A program made the position numbers and the translations under genes. The notes beneath the pieces were generated by a model, which was not told where the DNA came from, did no database searches, and saw only the letters and a program-made list of their open reading frames with translations. Shown piece by piece: positions 1-8,064 of a stretch of DNA of 18,946 nt (its first letter is position 1; every line of letters begins with the position of its first letter). The stretch is from Caulobacteraceae bacterium (GTDB taxonomy: Bacteria; Pseudomonadota; Alphaproteobacteria; Caulobacterales; Caulobacteraceae). The stretch is taken from contig CANKPO010000003.1 of the NCBI GenBank assembly GCA_947484535.1, positions 1 to 18,946 of the forward strand. Reading direction: 5' to 3'.

Positions 1-837
1 GCGCGCGCCCAATCGGATGATGCGGCCGCCAAGCGCTTTGAGCGGATCGAGCGTCAGTTGCGCGAGGTGCGCGATATCGTCCTGCAGGCCCGCAGTACGG
101 GTCAACCGGTCGAGATCAAGATGGCCGGGCCTGATCCTGAGATGGCCACCTTGCGCACTCGGATCGACGATCTGGAGCTGACCCTGCGCGAGACGACCGG
201 CCAGATTGATAGTCTCAGCCAAGAGTTGGCTAAGGCGCGGCGGGATTTGAAGGCCCTCGAATCGGACAATCGTGCTCTGCAAGACCGGATGGCGGCTGCT
301 GAGGGTCAGTTGGCGAGCGCGGCCCAAGCGGCCAGCCAGGCCGCAAAGCCAGCGCCGGAAGCGGCAACCCCCGCTAAGGCCTCCGCACCCATGGCCGCGC
401 CCAAGCCTCAAGCCACGGTCAAGCCATCTGCTGCGGCCACCACAGCCGGTGAGCGGACCGCCGCCTTCCAGCGGGCCAAGCAACTGTTGCTCGATGGACA
501 GTTCCCCGCCGCCTCGGCCGCCTTTCAAGACTATGTCGATCAGTATGGCGACACAGCCCCCAATGGCCCCGAGGCGCGCTATTGGCTGGGCGAGACCCTG
601 TTTATTCGTGGGTCCTATGCCGATGCGGCTTCCGCCTATATCGGGGCCATTCGGGGTTGGCCGCCCACCGTTTGGGGCGCAGAGGCGGTGGTAAAGCTGT
701 CCATGTCCTTGGTAGAATTGAATAGGATCCCGGACGCCTGCCGCACCCTAGACGAGTTTGGCCGTCGTTATCCGGCAGCGGCGCCCGCGACCAAGGCGAG
801 GGCTGACAAGGCCCGCCTTCGCGCCAAATGTACCTAG
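1..837 (+). CDS. cpoB: Cell division coordinator CpoB (YbgF), 5'-truncated by the window edge
   Basis: The reading frame is open from base 1, so the true start and the signal peptide lie outside the window; 278 residues are visible. Order seen: a charged coiled-coil segment (about visible residues 45-106, rich in Leu/Glu/Arg heptads), an Ala/Pro/Lys-rich linker (about 107-150), then a TPR region to the C-terminus. The TPR region carries the CpoB/YbgF signature ARYWLGETLF, a KLSMSLVEL repeat, and a final repeat with DACRTLDEF and a terminal Cys. CpoB is a periplasmic trimer of the Tol-Pal system that links outer-membrane constriction to peptidoglycan synthesis; pal normally lies just upstream, outside this window. 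A TTG inside the frame at 58 could be miscalled as the start, but the upstream residues continue the same helical composition. The last 10 bp overlap tilS. Confidence 0.93.
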   Translation, partial: ARAQSDDAAAKRFERIERQLREVRDIVLQARSTGQPVEIKMAGPDPEMATLRTRIDDLELTLRETTGQIDSLSQELAKARRDLKALESDNRALQDRMAAAEGQLASAAQAASQAAKPAPEAATPAKASAPMAAPKPQATVKPSAAATTAGERTAAFQRAKQLLLDGQFPAASAAFQDYVDQYGDTAPNGPEARYWLGETLFIRGSYADAASAYIGAIRGWPPTVWGAEAVVKLSMSLVELNRIPDACRTLDEFGRRYPAAAPATKARADKARLRAKCT

Positions 838-2132
838 GCGGGTCTGACCCGATCCATTTGGTGCAGTCACAGGCCGAGCATCTGCTGGCTCAGCATCTGG
901 ACGGTGATCGTCAAACGCCCCTCGCTGTGGCCTTTTCAGGCGGTAGTGACAGTCTGGCAACCTTGCTGTTGACGCTGGACTTTGCCGCTAAGCGAGGCCG
1001 CAAGGTTCTGGCCTTGACCCTCGATCACGGCCTGCAGACTGCATCGCGCGAATGGACCCAGCACTGCGCGACCCTCGCCGCCCGTCTGGGCGCAGAGCCT
1101 GTATCGCTTGTCTGGGAAAAGGACAGGCCCAGCGGTGATGCCAGAGGCCTTCCCGCCGCCGCTCGGGCCGCACGCCACCGGCTCTTGGCGACAGCCGCTA
1201 AGGCGCGCGGTGCCAAGGTGCTGATCTTGGGCCACACGCAAGACGACCGGTACGAATCCGACTGGATGCGCCAGACCGAGGGCTCGAACCTTGGCCAGTT
1301 GAAGGTCTGGGGGCCCTCACCCGTCTGGCCAGAGGGGCGGGGAATTTTCCTGCTGCGTCCGGTCTTGGGTCAGAGCCGGGAAGGCTTGCGCGCCCTATTG
1401 ATCGACAAAGGTCTGGACTGGATCGAGGACCCGGCCAACCAGGACCCGCGCTTTGGTCGGTCGCGTGCCCGGCTGGCGTTGGCGAACCTCAAGGCGACCG
1501 CGTCGGCAGAGACGCCAGATTCAGAGCCGATCTATTGGCCAAAGGGTCTTGGGTCATGGGCCGCCCACGGGGCCCTGGTCTTAGACCGGGCAGATTTGCG
1601 GCTGGCATCAAAGGGATTGGAAAGCTTCATGGCCCGGGCCCTGCTGTCAGTCTCGGGCCAGGATACCGCACCGCGCTATCGGGCTCTTCAGCGTTTGACC
1701 ACGGCCCTGCGGGGCAATACTGCCTTCACCGCCACCCTTTCGGGCGCGCAGGTGCGGGCAAGTTCTGATCAGGTCTGGATCGTCCGGGAGGCGGGTCGCA
1801 AGGGCCTCGCGTCTTTGGATTTGATGCCGATGGGATCGTGGCCCCCGGTCTGGGATGGCCGGTTTCAGATGGAAGGCGGGGCCGAGGGCGGGCGGGTCAT
1901 CGGCTTGCGTGGCCATGCCAAGAGGGTCTGCCCATCCGATCGCAAAAGGCTTGCGGATCTGCCTGCGGCCCTTCGTTCAACCCTGCCCTTGGTGGTCCAA
2001 TCAGACGGTACGGTGCGCCTTCCAGCCTTTAGGGGTGAGCCGCCTATGCTCAATAAGGTCGCAGTCTCTTTGATTTTGCCGCGTCTTGAGGCGGCCTGTG
2101 GCAGAATAAATAGCGAGCGAGCCCTCGGATGA
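828..2132 (+). CDS. tilS: tRNA(Ile)-lysidine synthetase TilS
   Basis: This 434-aa N-type PP-loop ATPase of the cytoplasm attaches lysine to C34 of the CAU-anticodon tRNA-Ile, so that it reads AUA. The PP-loop SGGSDS is at residues 37-42. Further family landmarks are LTLDHGLQ, the ARAARHRLL helix, H136-T-Q-D-D140 (the usual HHxDD metal/ATP motif, here HTQDD), RPVLGQSREGLRALL and IEDPANQDPRFGRSRAR. A divergent C-terminal domain ends near RLPAF. The ATG at 828 sits within the last codons of cpoB in another frame (10-bp overlap), which suggests translational coupling; no strong Shine-Dalgarno is visible. The order cpoB-tilS-ftsH is common in alphaproteobacteria. The HTQDD form and the EGSNLGQLKVW segment resemble what I recall of Caulobacter-type TilS; I could not align them here. 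Confidence 0.93.
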   Translation: MYLGGSDPIHLVQSQAEHLLAQHLDGDRQTPLAVAFSGGSDSLATLLLTLDFAAKRGRKVLALTLDHGLQTASREWTQHCATLAARLGAEPVSLVWEKDRPSGDARGLPAAARAARHRLLATAAKARGAKVLILGHTQDDRYESDWMRQTEGSNLGQLKVWGPSPVWPEGRGIFLLRPVLGQSREGLRALLIDKGLDWIEDPANQDPRFGRSRARLALANLKATASAETPDSEPIYWPKGLGSWAAHGALVLDRADLRLASKGLESFMARALLSVSGQDTAPRYRALQRLTTALRGNTAFTATLSGAQVRASSDQVWIVREAGRKGLASLDLMPMGSWPPVWDGRFQMEGGAEGGRVIGLRGHAKRVCPSDRKRLADLPAALRSTLPLVVQSDGTVRLPAFRGEPPMLNKVAVSLILPRLEAACGRINSERALG

Positions 2133-2145
2133 GGCTGTTCGTTGA

Positions 2146-2171
2146 CGGTGCCCATGGCAAAACCGGCACCG
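2146..2171 (+). promoter_or_regulatory. Inverted repeat in the tilS-ftsH spacer
   Basis: A perfect 7-bp inverted repeat, CGGTGCC (2146-2152) and GGCACCG (2165-2171), is separated by 12 nt in the 81-bp gap between tilS and ftsH. No T-run follows, so it is not a classical terminator. A -35-like TTGACG at 2142-2147 abuts the left arm, but I see no matching -10 at a normal distance. It could be a 5'-UTR hairpin, an operator or chance. Confidence 0.35.
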
Positions 2172-2200
2172 ACATCCTATCTTGTGGTCCTAAGGCTAAA

Positions 2201-2205
2201 AAGGG
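2201..2205 (+). promoter_or_regulatory. Ribosome binding site that decides the ftsH start
   Basis: AAGGG lies 8 nt before ATG 2214. It supports this start over the upstream in-frame GTG at 2142. Confidence 0.7.
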
Positions 2206-2213
2206 CGACGACC

Positions 2214-4093
<1,880 letters not shown>

Positions 4094-4097
<4 letters not shown>

Positions 4098-4918
4098 GCC
4101 CTAAGGCAATGACCGGACCGAGCGTGATGGCGGTGGTTAACGTCACCCCTGATAGTTTCTCGGATGGCGGTCAGTTTCTGTCGGTTCAGGCCGCTGTCGA
4201 CCATGGCTTGAGGCTGCTGGATGAGGGCGCCGACATGCTCGATATTGGCGGAGAATCGACCCGTCCGGGGGCAGAACCCTTGCCCGTTCAGGCCGAGATG
4301 GACCGGGTCCTGCCGGTGATCGAGGCGCTTCGCCAATCCACCGCCTGTCCGATCAGCATCGATACGCAAAAGGCAAGGGTCGCGCGGGCTGCTGTTTTGG
4401 CCGGCGCGACGATCTGGAATGACGTCACCGCCCTTCGCGGGTCCGACGATGCTGCCTTCGTGGCTGCAGAGCTTGGCGTGCCGGTGGTGCTGATGCACAT
4501 GCAGGGCGAGCCCGGCACCATGCAGGTCGCCCCCCATTATGAGGATGTGGTGGCCGAGGTCTGCGCTTTCCTGTCCGAGCGGGCGAAGGTGGCCATGGCC
4601 GCAGGCGTGGCGCGCGAAGCGATCAGGCTTGATCCGGGCATCGGCTTTGGCAAAAACCTGACCCACAATTTGACCCTTCTGGCCCATCTGGACCAGATCA
4701 TGGCGCTGGGCTTTCCGGTCCTGCTTGGCGCGAGCCGCAAGCGGTTTGTTCAGGCCATCGATCCGACAGCGACAGAGCCCACCGACCGATTGGGTGGCTC
4801 GCTTGCGGCTGCCCTGATTGGAGCGAGGGCCGGGGTTGACGTGATCCGCGTCCATGATGTGCGCGAGACGGTGCAGGCGCTGAAGGTCTGGCAAGCCATC
4901 GAAGCGGCGAGGCCCTAG
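4094..4918 (+). CDS. folP: Dihydropteroate synthase FolP
   Basis: This 274-aa TIM-barrel enzyme condenses p-aminobenzoate with the pterin pyrophosphate in folate synthesis and is the sulfonamide target. Family motifs run the full length: [12 protein letters not shown] (residues 15-26), [10 protein letters not shown] (50-59), SIDTQK ending at K93, WNDV with N109/D110, [18 protein letters not shown] (180-187), GASRKRF with S214-R217, and RVHDV near the C-terminus. The GTG start at 4094 overlaps the ftsH TGA (GTGA, 4 bp), typical of coupled translation; an in-frame ATG at 4109 is an alternative. All expected active-site motifs are intact, with no sign of a sulfonamide-resistance insertion in the second loop. 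In many bacteria ftsH-folP is followed by glmM, but here thiD follows. Confidence 0.96.
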
Positions 4919-4920
4919 CC

Positions 4921-5715
4921 ATGGCCGGACGGGTTCTCATCATTGCCGGGTCTGACAGCGGCGGCGGCGCAGGCATTCAGGCCGATATCAAGACGGTCAC
5001 GGCCCTCGGCGGCTTTGCCACCACCGCTGTGACGGCCATTACGGTGCAAAATAGCCTCGGCGTCTTTGGCGTTCACCCGATCCCGCTGGATATTGTCACG
5101 GCTCAGGCCCGCGCGGTGCTCGATGATATTGGCGCGGACGCCATCAAGACCGGCATGTTGGGCACTGTGGCCATGGTCGAGACGGTCTGCGCCCTGCTCG
5201 ATAGCGCCCCGAACCTTCCAGCCATTATTGACCCGGTCATGATCGCTAAGGGCGGCCATCCGCTCCTAGAGGCCCAAGGCGTAGCGGCCATTCGTGATCT
5301 CTTGGTCCCCCGGGCAGGGCTCCTCACGCCCAATGCGCCAGAAGCTGCGGCCCTGACCGGTTTGGTGGTTGAGACCCTTGATGATCTACGCCGCGCCGGG
5401 GAGGCCCTGATGGCTTTGGGTGCAAAAGCCGTTCTGATGAAGGGCGGGCATCTGGTCGGGGATCAGGTCACCGATCTCTTGATGACCTCAGCGGGCGAGA
5501 CCCTGCTGCAGAGCCCGCGTATCCAGAGCCGCCATACCCATGGCACCGGCTGTACCTTGGCGTCTGCCTGCGCAGTGGGTATCGCCCAAGGGATGGATCT
5601 GCCAAAGGCCGTAGAACGGGCACGGCGCTATGTGATCGAGGCCATGGTCCGCGCGCCGGGCTATGGGGCTGGTCACGGGCCGCTGGACCATGGCTGGCCT
5701 TTTCGCCCGATCTGA
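4921..5715 (+). CDS. thiD: Bifunctional hydroxymethylpyrimidine kinase / phosphomethylpyrimidine kinase ThiD
   Basis: This 264-aa ribokinase-fold enzyme phosphorylates HMP and then HMP-P to give HMP-PP for thiamine synthesis or salvage. Seen: the N-terminal substrate loop IAGSDSGGGAGIQADIK (residues 8-24), the ITVQN strand, MKGGH (173-177), and the C-terminal anion-hole/catalytic segment HTHGTGCTLA (205-214) with the expected Cys211. It starts 2 nt after the folP stop, so it is almost certainly translated from the same message. No other thiamine gene is nearby, and there is no room for a TPP riboswitch between folP and thiD. Its expression is therefore probably not under direct thiamine control from an adjacent leader. 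Confidence 0.95.
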   Translation: MAGRVLIIAGSDSGGGAGIQADIKTVTALGGFATTAVTAITVQNSLGVFGVHPIPLDIVTAQARAVLDDIGADAIKTGMLGTVAMVETVCALLDSAPNLPAIIDPVMIAKGGHPLLEAQGVAAIRDLLVPRAGLLTPNAPEAAALTGLVVETLDDLRRAGEALMALGAKAVLMKGGHLVGDQVTDLLMTSAGETLLQSPRIQSRHTHGTGCTLASACAVGIAQGMDLPKAVERARRYVIEAMVRAPGYGAGHGPLDHGWPFRPI

Positions 5716-5734
5716 ATCTGTTTAGGTCTAGGCC

Positions 5735-6316
5735 ATGACCCAGACCGATCAAGCCGCCCGTCTCGTCGCCATCCTGCGCCAAAGTCCAAACCTGATGGGC
5801 GTCTTGACCACGGCCAGAGCCTTGGTTCTGCCAGACTGGCGGATCTTTTCGGGGGCGGTCTATCAGACGGTCTGGAACCATCTGACGGGCCGGGATCTGG
5901 ACTATGGCATCAAGGACTATGATCTGGGCTATTTCGACGGCTCTGACCTATCCTATGAGGCCGAAGATGTTTGGATCAAGCTGGCCGCCAAGACCTTCAA
6001 ACCGCCCTTTTGCGACACGGTCGAGGTGCGTAATCAGGCCCGCGTCCATATCTGGTTCCCCGACCATTTTGACGAGCCCTATGAGCCCCTGACCTCGACC
6101 GACGAGGCCTTGACCCGCTTTGTTGCCCCGACCTATGCGGTGGGGGTTAGGCTAGAGGCGGATGATCAGATTAGCGTCTCTGCCCCCTTTGGCCTTGATG
6201 ACCTCTTCTCCATGACCATCCGCCCCAACCCCCTTCGCGGACTGAGCCCCGGCTTTGAACGCACGGTGGTGTCAGCGCGCAATCGCTGGCCCGAACTGAC
6301 GGTTGCGGGCCTCTGA
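5735..6316 (+). CDS. DUF925-type nucleotidyltransferase-like protein (COG3575/NTP_transf_6)
   Basis: This 193-aa soluble protein matches the family annotated as nucleotidyltransferase family protein, whose biochemical function is not established. The conserved features are clear: SGAVYQTVWN (residues 39-48), a nucleotidyltransferase-like acidic motif KDYDLGYFD (60-68, D61 and D63 as candidate metal ligands), a conserved helix with EAEDVWIK, and VRNQARVHIWF around N100-H105. The C-terminal third contains AVGVRLEADDQISVSAPFGL and ends in PNPLRG and FERTV. It follows thiD by 19 nt with a weak AGG-type ribosome binding site. Real nucleotidyl transfer has not been shown for this family to my knowledge, so the substrate is open. 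Length and motif order look complete. Confidence 0.85.
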   Translation: MTQTDQAARLVAILRQSPNLMGVLTTARALVLPDWRIFSGAVYQTVWNHLTGRDLDYGIKDYDLGYFDGSDLSYEAEDVWIKLAAKTFKPPFCDTVEVRNQARVHIWFPDHFDEPYEPLTSTDEALTRFVAPTYAVGVRLEADDQISVSAPFGLDDLFSMTIRPNPLRGLSPGFERTVVSARNRWPELTVAGL

Positions 6317-6326
6317 GCGAACCGGT

Positions 6327-6344
6327 AGGGCTGTTTGAAGCCCT
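6327..6344 (+). promoter_or_regulatory. Small hairpin between the DUF925 gene and the PhzF gene
   Basis: AGGGCT (6327-6332) and AGCCCT (6339-6344) form a perfect 6-bp stem with a 6-nt loop inside the 45-nt spacer. No T-run follows, so a terminator is unlikely; it could stabilise or partly attenuate the transcript. Confidence 0.3.
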
Positions 6345-6361
6345 GACTGAAAGCCCAGCCC

Positions 6362-7186
6362 ATGACCGCTCTTCTTCGCCAATGGACCGTCGATGCCTTT
6401 GCCTCGGCACCCTTTCGCGGCAATCCGGCCTGCGTGGTCGAGCCAATTGAGACATGGCCTGATGCAGCTTGGATGCAGGCCTTGGCCATGGAGAACAATC
6501 AGGCTGAAACCGCGTTCCTGCTGCGCACTCCTGATCCAGCCCGGTTTGGCCTTCGCTGGTTTACCCCGACCATGGAGGTGCCGCTCTGTGGCCACGCCAC
6601 CTTGGCCAGCGCCCATATTCTGTTGACGGAACTTTTTCCAGAGTTGGGCGCGGTGACCTTTGACACCCTGTCGGGTCCCTTAGGGGTGAGCAAGGATGGC
6701 ACCGCGCTGACCATGAACTTCCCGTCTCAGGTCCCGCACCAGACCCCGATTCCAAAGGGGCTGGAGGCGGCGCTTGGGGTATCGGTGCTTGAGGTCTGGG
6801 CCGGTCCCTATCTGGTGGCGGTGGTTCAGGACGAGGCGACGGTTCGCGCTCTTAAGCCTGACATTGCCGCCCTTGCAGGGATTGCGGGCGAGGCCACCGG
6901 GGGCGCGGGCAATATCGGGGTTGTGGCCTTGGCCGATCTGGCGAGCCCCTATGAGGTGGTTAGCCGCTTCTTTGCGCCCGGCTCGGGCATTGCCGAGGAC
7001 CCGGCGACCGGATCGCTCCACTGTATCCTTAGCCCCCTCTATGCCCAAAAGTTGGGGAAGGCGCGCCTAGCGTTCCATCAGGCCTATCCGGGCCGAGGTG
7101 GTGATCTGGATTGTGAGCTTATCGGTGACCGGGTCCTGATCCGCGGGCAGGCCCAGACTGTGATCGAGAGCCGCCTTAGGCTCTAA
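6362..7186 (+). CDS. PhzF family phenazine-biosynthesis-like isomerase/epimerase
   Basis: This 274-aa protein has the diaminopimelate-epimerase-like two-lobed fold of the PhzF family. It starts with the family's [17 protein letters not shown] (residues 10-26) and has the acidic catalytic position E49 in NNQAETAF. It also carries the [10 protein letters not shown] anion-binding loop (74-83) and the second-lobe loop [10 protein letters not shown] (212-221). PhzF itself isomerises a dihydroanthranilate in phenazine synthesis, but no other phenazine genes are present. This is therefore one of the many PhzF homologues of unknown substrate (the YddE-like group). The ATG at 6362 is the first Met before the conserved N-terminus; the upstream ribosome binding site is weak. 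The gene end overlaps a short stem that may belong to a terminator. Confidence 0.9.
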   Translation: MTALLRQWTVDAFASAPFRGNPACVVEPIETWPDAAWMQALAMENNQAETAFLLRTPDPARFGLRWFTPTMEVPLCGHATLASAHILLTELFPELGAVTFDTLSGPLGVSKDGTALTMNFPSQVPHQTPIPKGLEAALGVSVLEVWAGPYLVAVVQDEATVRALKPDIAALAGIAGEATGGAGNIGVVALADLASPYEVVSRFFAPGSGIAEDPATGSLHCILSPLYAQKLGKARLAFHQAYPGRGGDLDCELIGDRVLIRGQAQTVIESRLRL

Positions 7187-7199
7187 AACCGTTGTTTTT
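7167..7199 (+). terminator. Possible terminator at the end of the PhzF gene
   Basis: AGAGCC (7167-7172) and GGCTCT (7179-7184) form a 6-bp stem with a 6-nt loop that includes the stop codon region. A second small stem, AAAAC/GTTTT (7185-7189 and 7194-7198), runs into five Ts (7195-7199). The T-run is offset from the strong stem, so efficiency is uncertain. Confidence 0.4.
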
Positions 7200-7220
7200 A
7201 GGGCAAAACTGCAATCCTCA

Positions 7221-7250
7221 TTGCTTATGGCCCCCGCCCGGGTGTATCTT
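7221..7250 (+). promoter_or_regulatory. Candidate trcR promoter
   Basis: TTGCTT (7221-7226) and TATCTT (7245-7250) are spaced by 18 nt, a plausible housekeeping-sigma arrangement about 90 nt before the trcR start. Both boxes deviate from consensus and no transcript evidence is available, so this is a weak prediction. The hairpin at 7264-7285 would lie just inside the resulting transcript. Confidence 0.28.
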
Positions 7251-7263
7251 CAGAGGATCAACC

Positions 7264-7285
7264 CGCCCGGCCGCAAGGTCGGGCG
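7264..7285 (+). promoter_or_regulatory. GNRA-tetraloop hairpin in the trcR 5' leader
   Basis: CGCCCGGCC (7264-7272) pairs with GGTCGGGCG (7277-7285) over 9 bp with a single G-U wobble (7270/7279). The loop is the GNRA tetraloop GCAA (7273-7276). It ends 55 nt before the trcR ATG. No T-run follows, so it is not a standard terminator. It reads as a stable RNA structure in the leader, and as coding only if a much longer TrcR start were used. Confidence 0.55.
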
Positions 7286-7327
7286 CCGTCGTTTCTGGGC
7301 GCAGGCTGCGATCAGAACCGGCTTTGC

Positions 7328-7332
7328 AAGGA
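7328..7332 (+). promoter_or_regulatory. Ribosome binding site that decides the trcR start
   Basis: AAGGA lies 8 nt before ATG 7341. It favours this start over in-frame ATGs further upstream (7221, 7227, 7332). Confidence 0.7.
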
Positions 7333-7340
7333 TGCACCTC

Positions 7341-8027
7341 ATGACCGACATATTGATGCCCAAGGCCACCGCTGTTTGGCTCGTCGACAATACCTCGCTG
7401 ACCTTCGAGCAGATCGCCGCCTTCTGTGGCCTGCACCCTTTGGAAGTGAAGGGCATTGCCGACGGCGAAGTGGCGCGCGACATTCGCGGCGCGGACCCCA
7501 TCGCCAATGGCCAACTGTCGCGCGAAGAGCTGGAGGCGGCGCAGGTCAATCCGGCCCATCAGATGAAGGTGCAAAAGAGCCGTCACGCCGAGTTGCTCAA
7601 GCCGACCAAGAAGGCCCCGCGCTATACGCCGGTCTCGCGCCGTCAGGATCGTCCGGACGCCATCGCTTGGTTCTTGCGCAATCACCCCGAAGTGACCGAT
7701 GCGCAGATTTGCAAGCTCTTGGGCACCACCAAGGCGACTATCGATCAGGTGCGCAACCGCGCCCACTGGAACGCCGCCAATATCAAGCCGGTCGATCCTG
7801 TCTCCTTGGGCCTCGTCGGTCAGATCGAGCTGGACGGCGTTGTGCGCAAGGCCGCTGACAAGAAGATCAAGGACGACGCCAAGCGCGGTATTGTTGCTGA
7901 GGGCCCAAGCCTGATGCCTGCGGCAGAAACCGGCCTGATTGTTGAGGAAGAGCCCGTCGCCAAGCCCGTCCGTCTGGACGCCGTGTTCGACGACTTCACC
8001 AACGAAGACTATTCCGAAGAGGACTAG
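7341..8027 (+). CDS. trcR: Cell-cycle transcriptional regulator TrcR family (DUF1013)
   Basis: This 228-aa protein matches the alphaproteobacterial DUF1013 family, now annotated as cell-cycle transcriptional regulator TrcR. The N-terminus MTDILMPKATAVWLVDN is characteristic. Two helix-turn-helix-like segments are visible: residues 19-43 (LTFEQIAAFCGLHPLEVKGI) and about 117-142 (EVTDAQICKLLGTTKATIDQ). A variable region follows, and the protein ends in an acidic tail (FTNEDYSEED). ATG 7341 is preferred because AAGGA (7328-7332) is 8 nt upstream and the protein then starts at the conserved family N-terminus. The frame is open to an ATG at 7221, but that extension is Arg-rich, unlike the family, and runs through a stable hairpin. 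The gene faces tacA tail to tail with only 27 nt between the stops. Confidence 0.88.
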   Translation: MTDILMPKATAVWLVDNTSLTFEQIAAFCGLHPLEVKGIADGEVARDIRGADPIANGQLSREELEAAQVNPAHQMKVQKSRHAELLKPTKKAPRYTPVSRRQDRPDAIAWFLRNHPEVTDAQICKLLGTTKATIDQVRNRAHWNAANIKPVDPVSLGLVGQIELDGVVRKAADKKIKDDAKRGIVAEGPSLMPAAETGLIVEEEPVAKPVRLDAVFDDFTNEDYSEED

Positions 8028-8064
8028 GTCCCCTTCGCTCCTAAGCGGGGCGGGTTATCCCGCC
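8016..8064. terminator. Overlapping hairpins between the converging trcR and tacA genes
   Basis: Three hairpins compete within 49 bp. The first is GAAG-a-GGAC/GTCC-c-CTTC around the trcR stop codon (8016-8024 with 8028-8036, loop TAG). The second is CGCT/AGCG extended by CCC/GGG (8031-8050). The third is a perfect GGCGGG/CCCGCC stem with loop TTAT over the tacA stop (8049-8064). None has a strong T-run on either strand. They probably mark both 3' ends, as weak bidirectional terminators or RNA-stabilising ends. Confidence 0.45.

Noticed and set aside
2142..2213. 24-residue N-terminal extension of FtsH from GTG 2142
   Set aside because: No ribosome binding site precedes it, the extension is unlike the family, and ATG 2214 has AAGGG at 8 nt.
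4916..4925. Possible TPP riboswitch for thiD
   Set aside because: Only 2 nt separate folP and thiD, so no adjacent leader exists.
7221..7340. 40-residue N-terminal extension of TrcR
   Set aside because: The Arg-rich extension is unlike the family N-terminus, overlaps a stable hairpin, and ATG 7341 has a good ribosome binding site.
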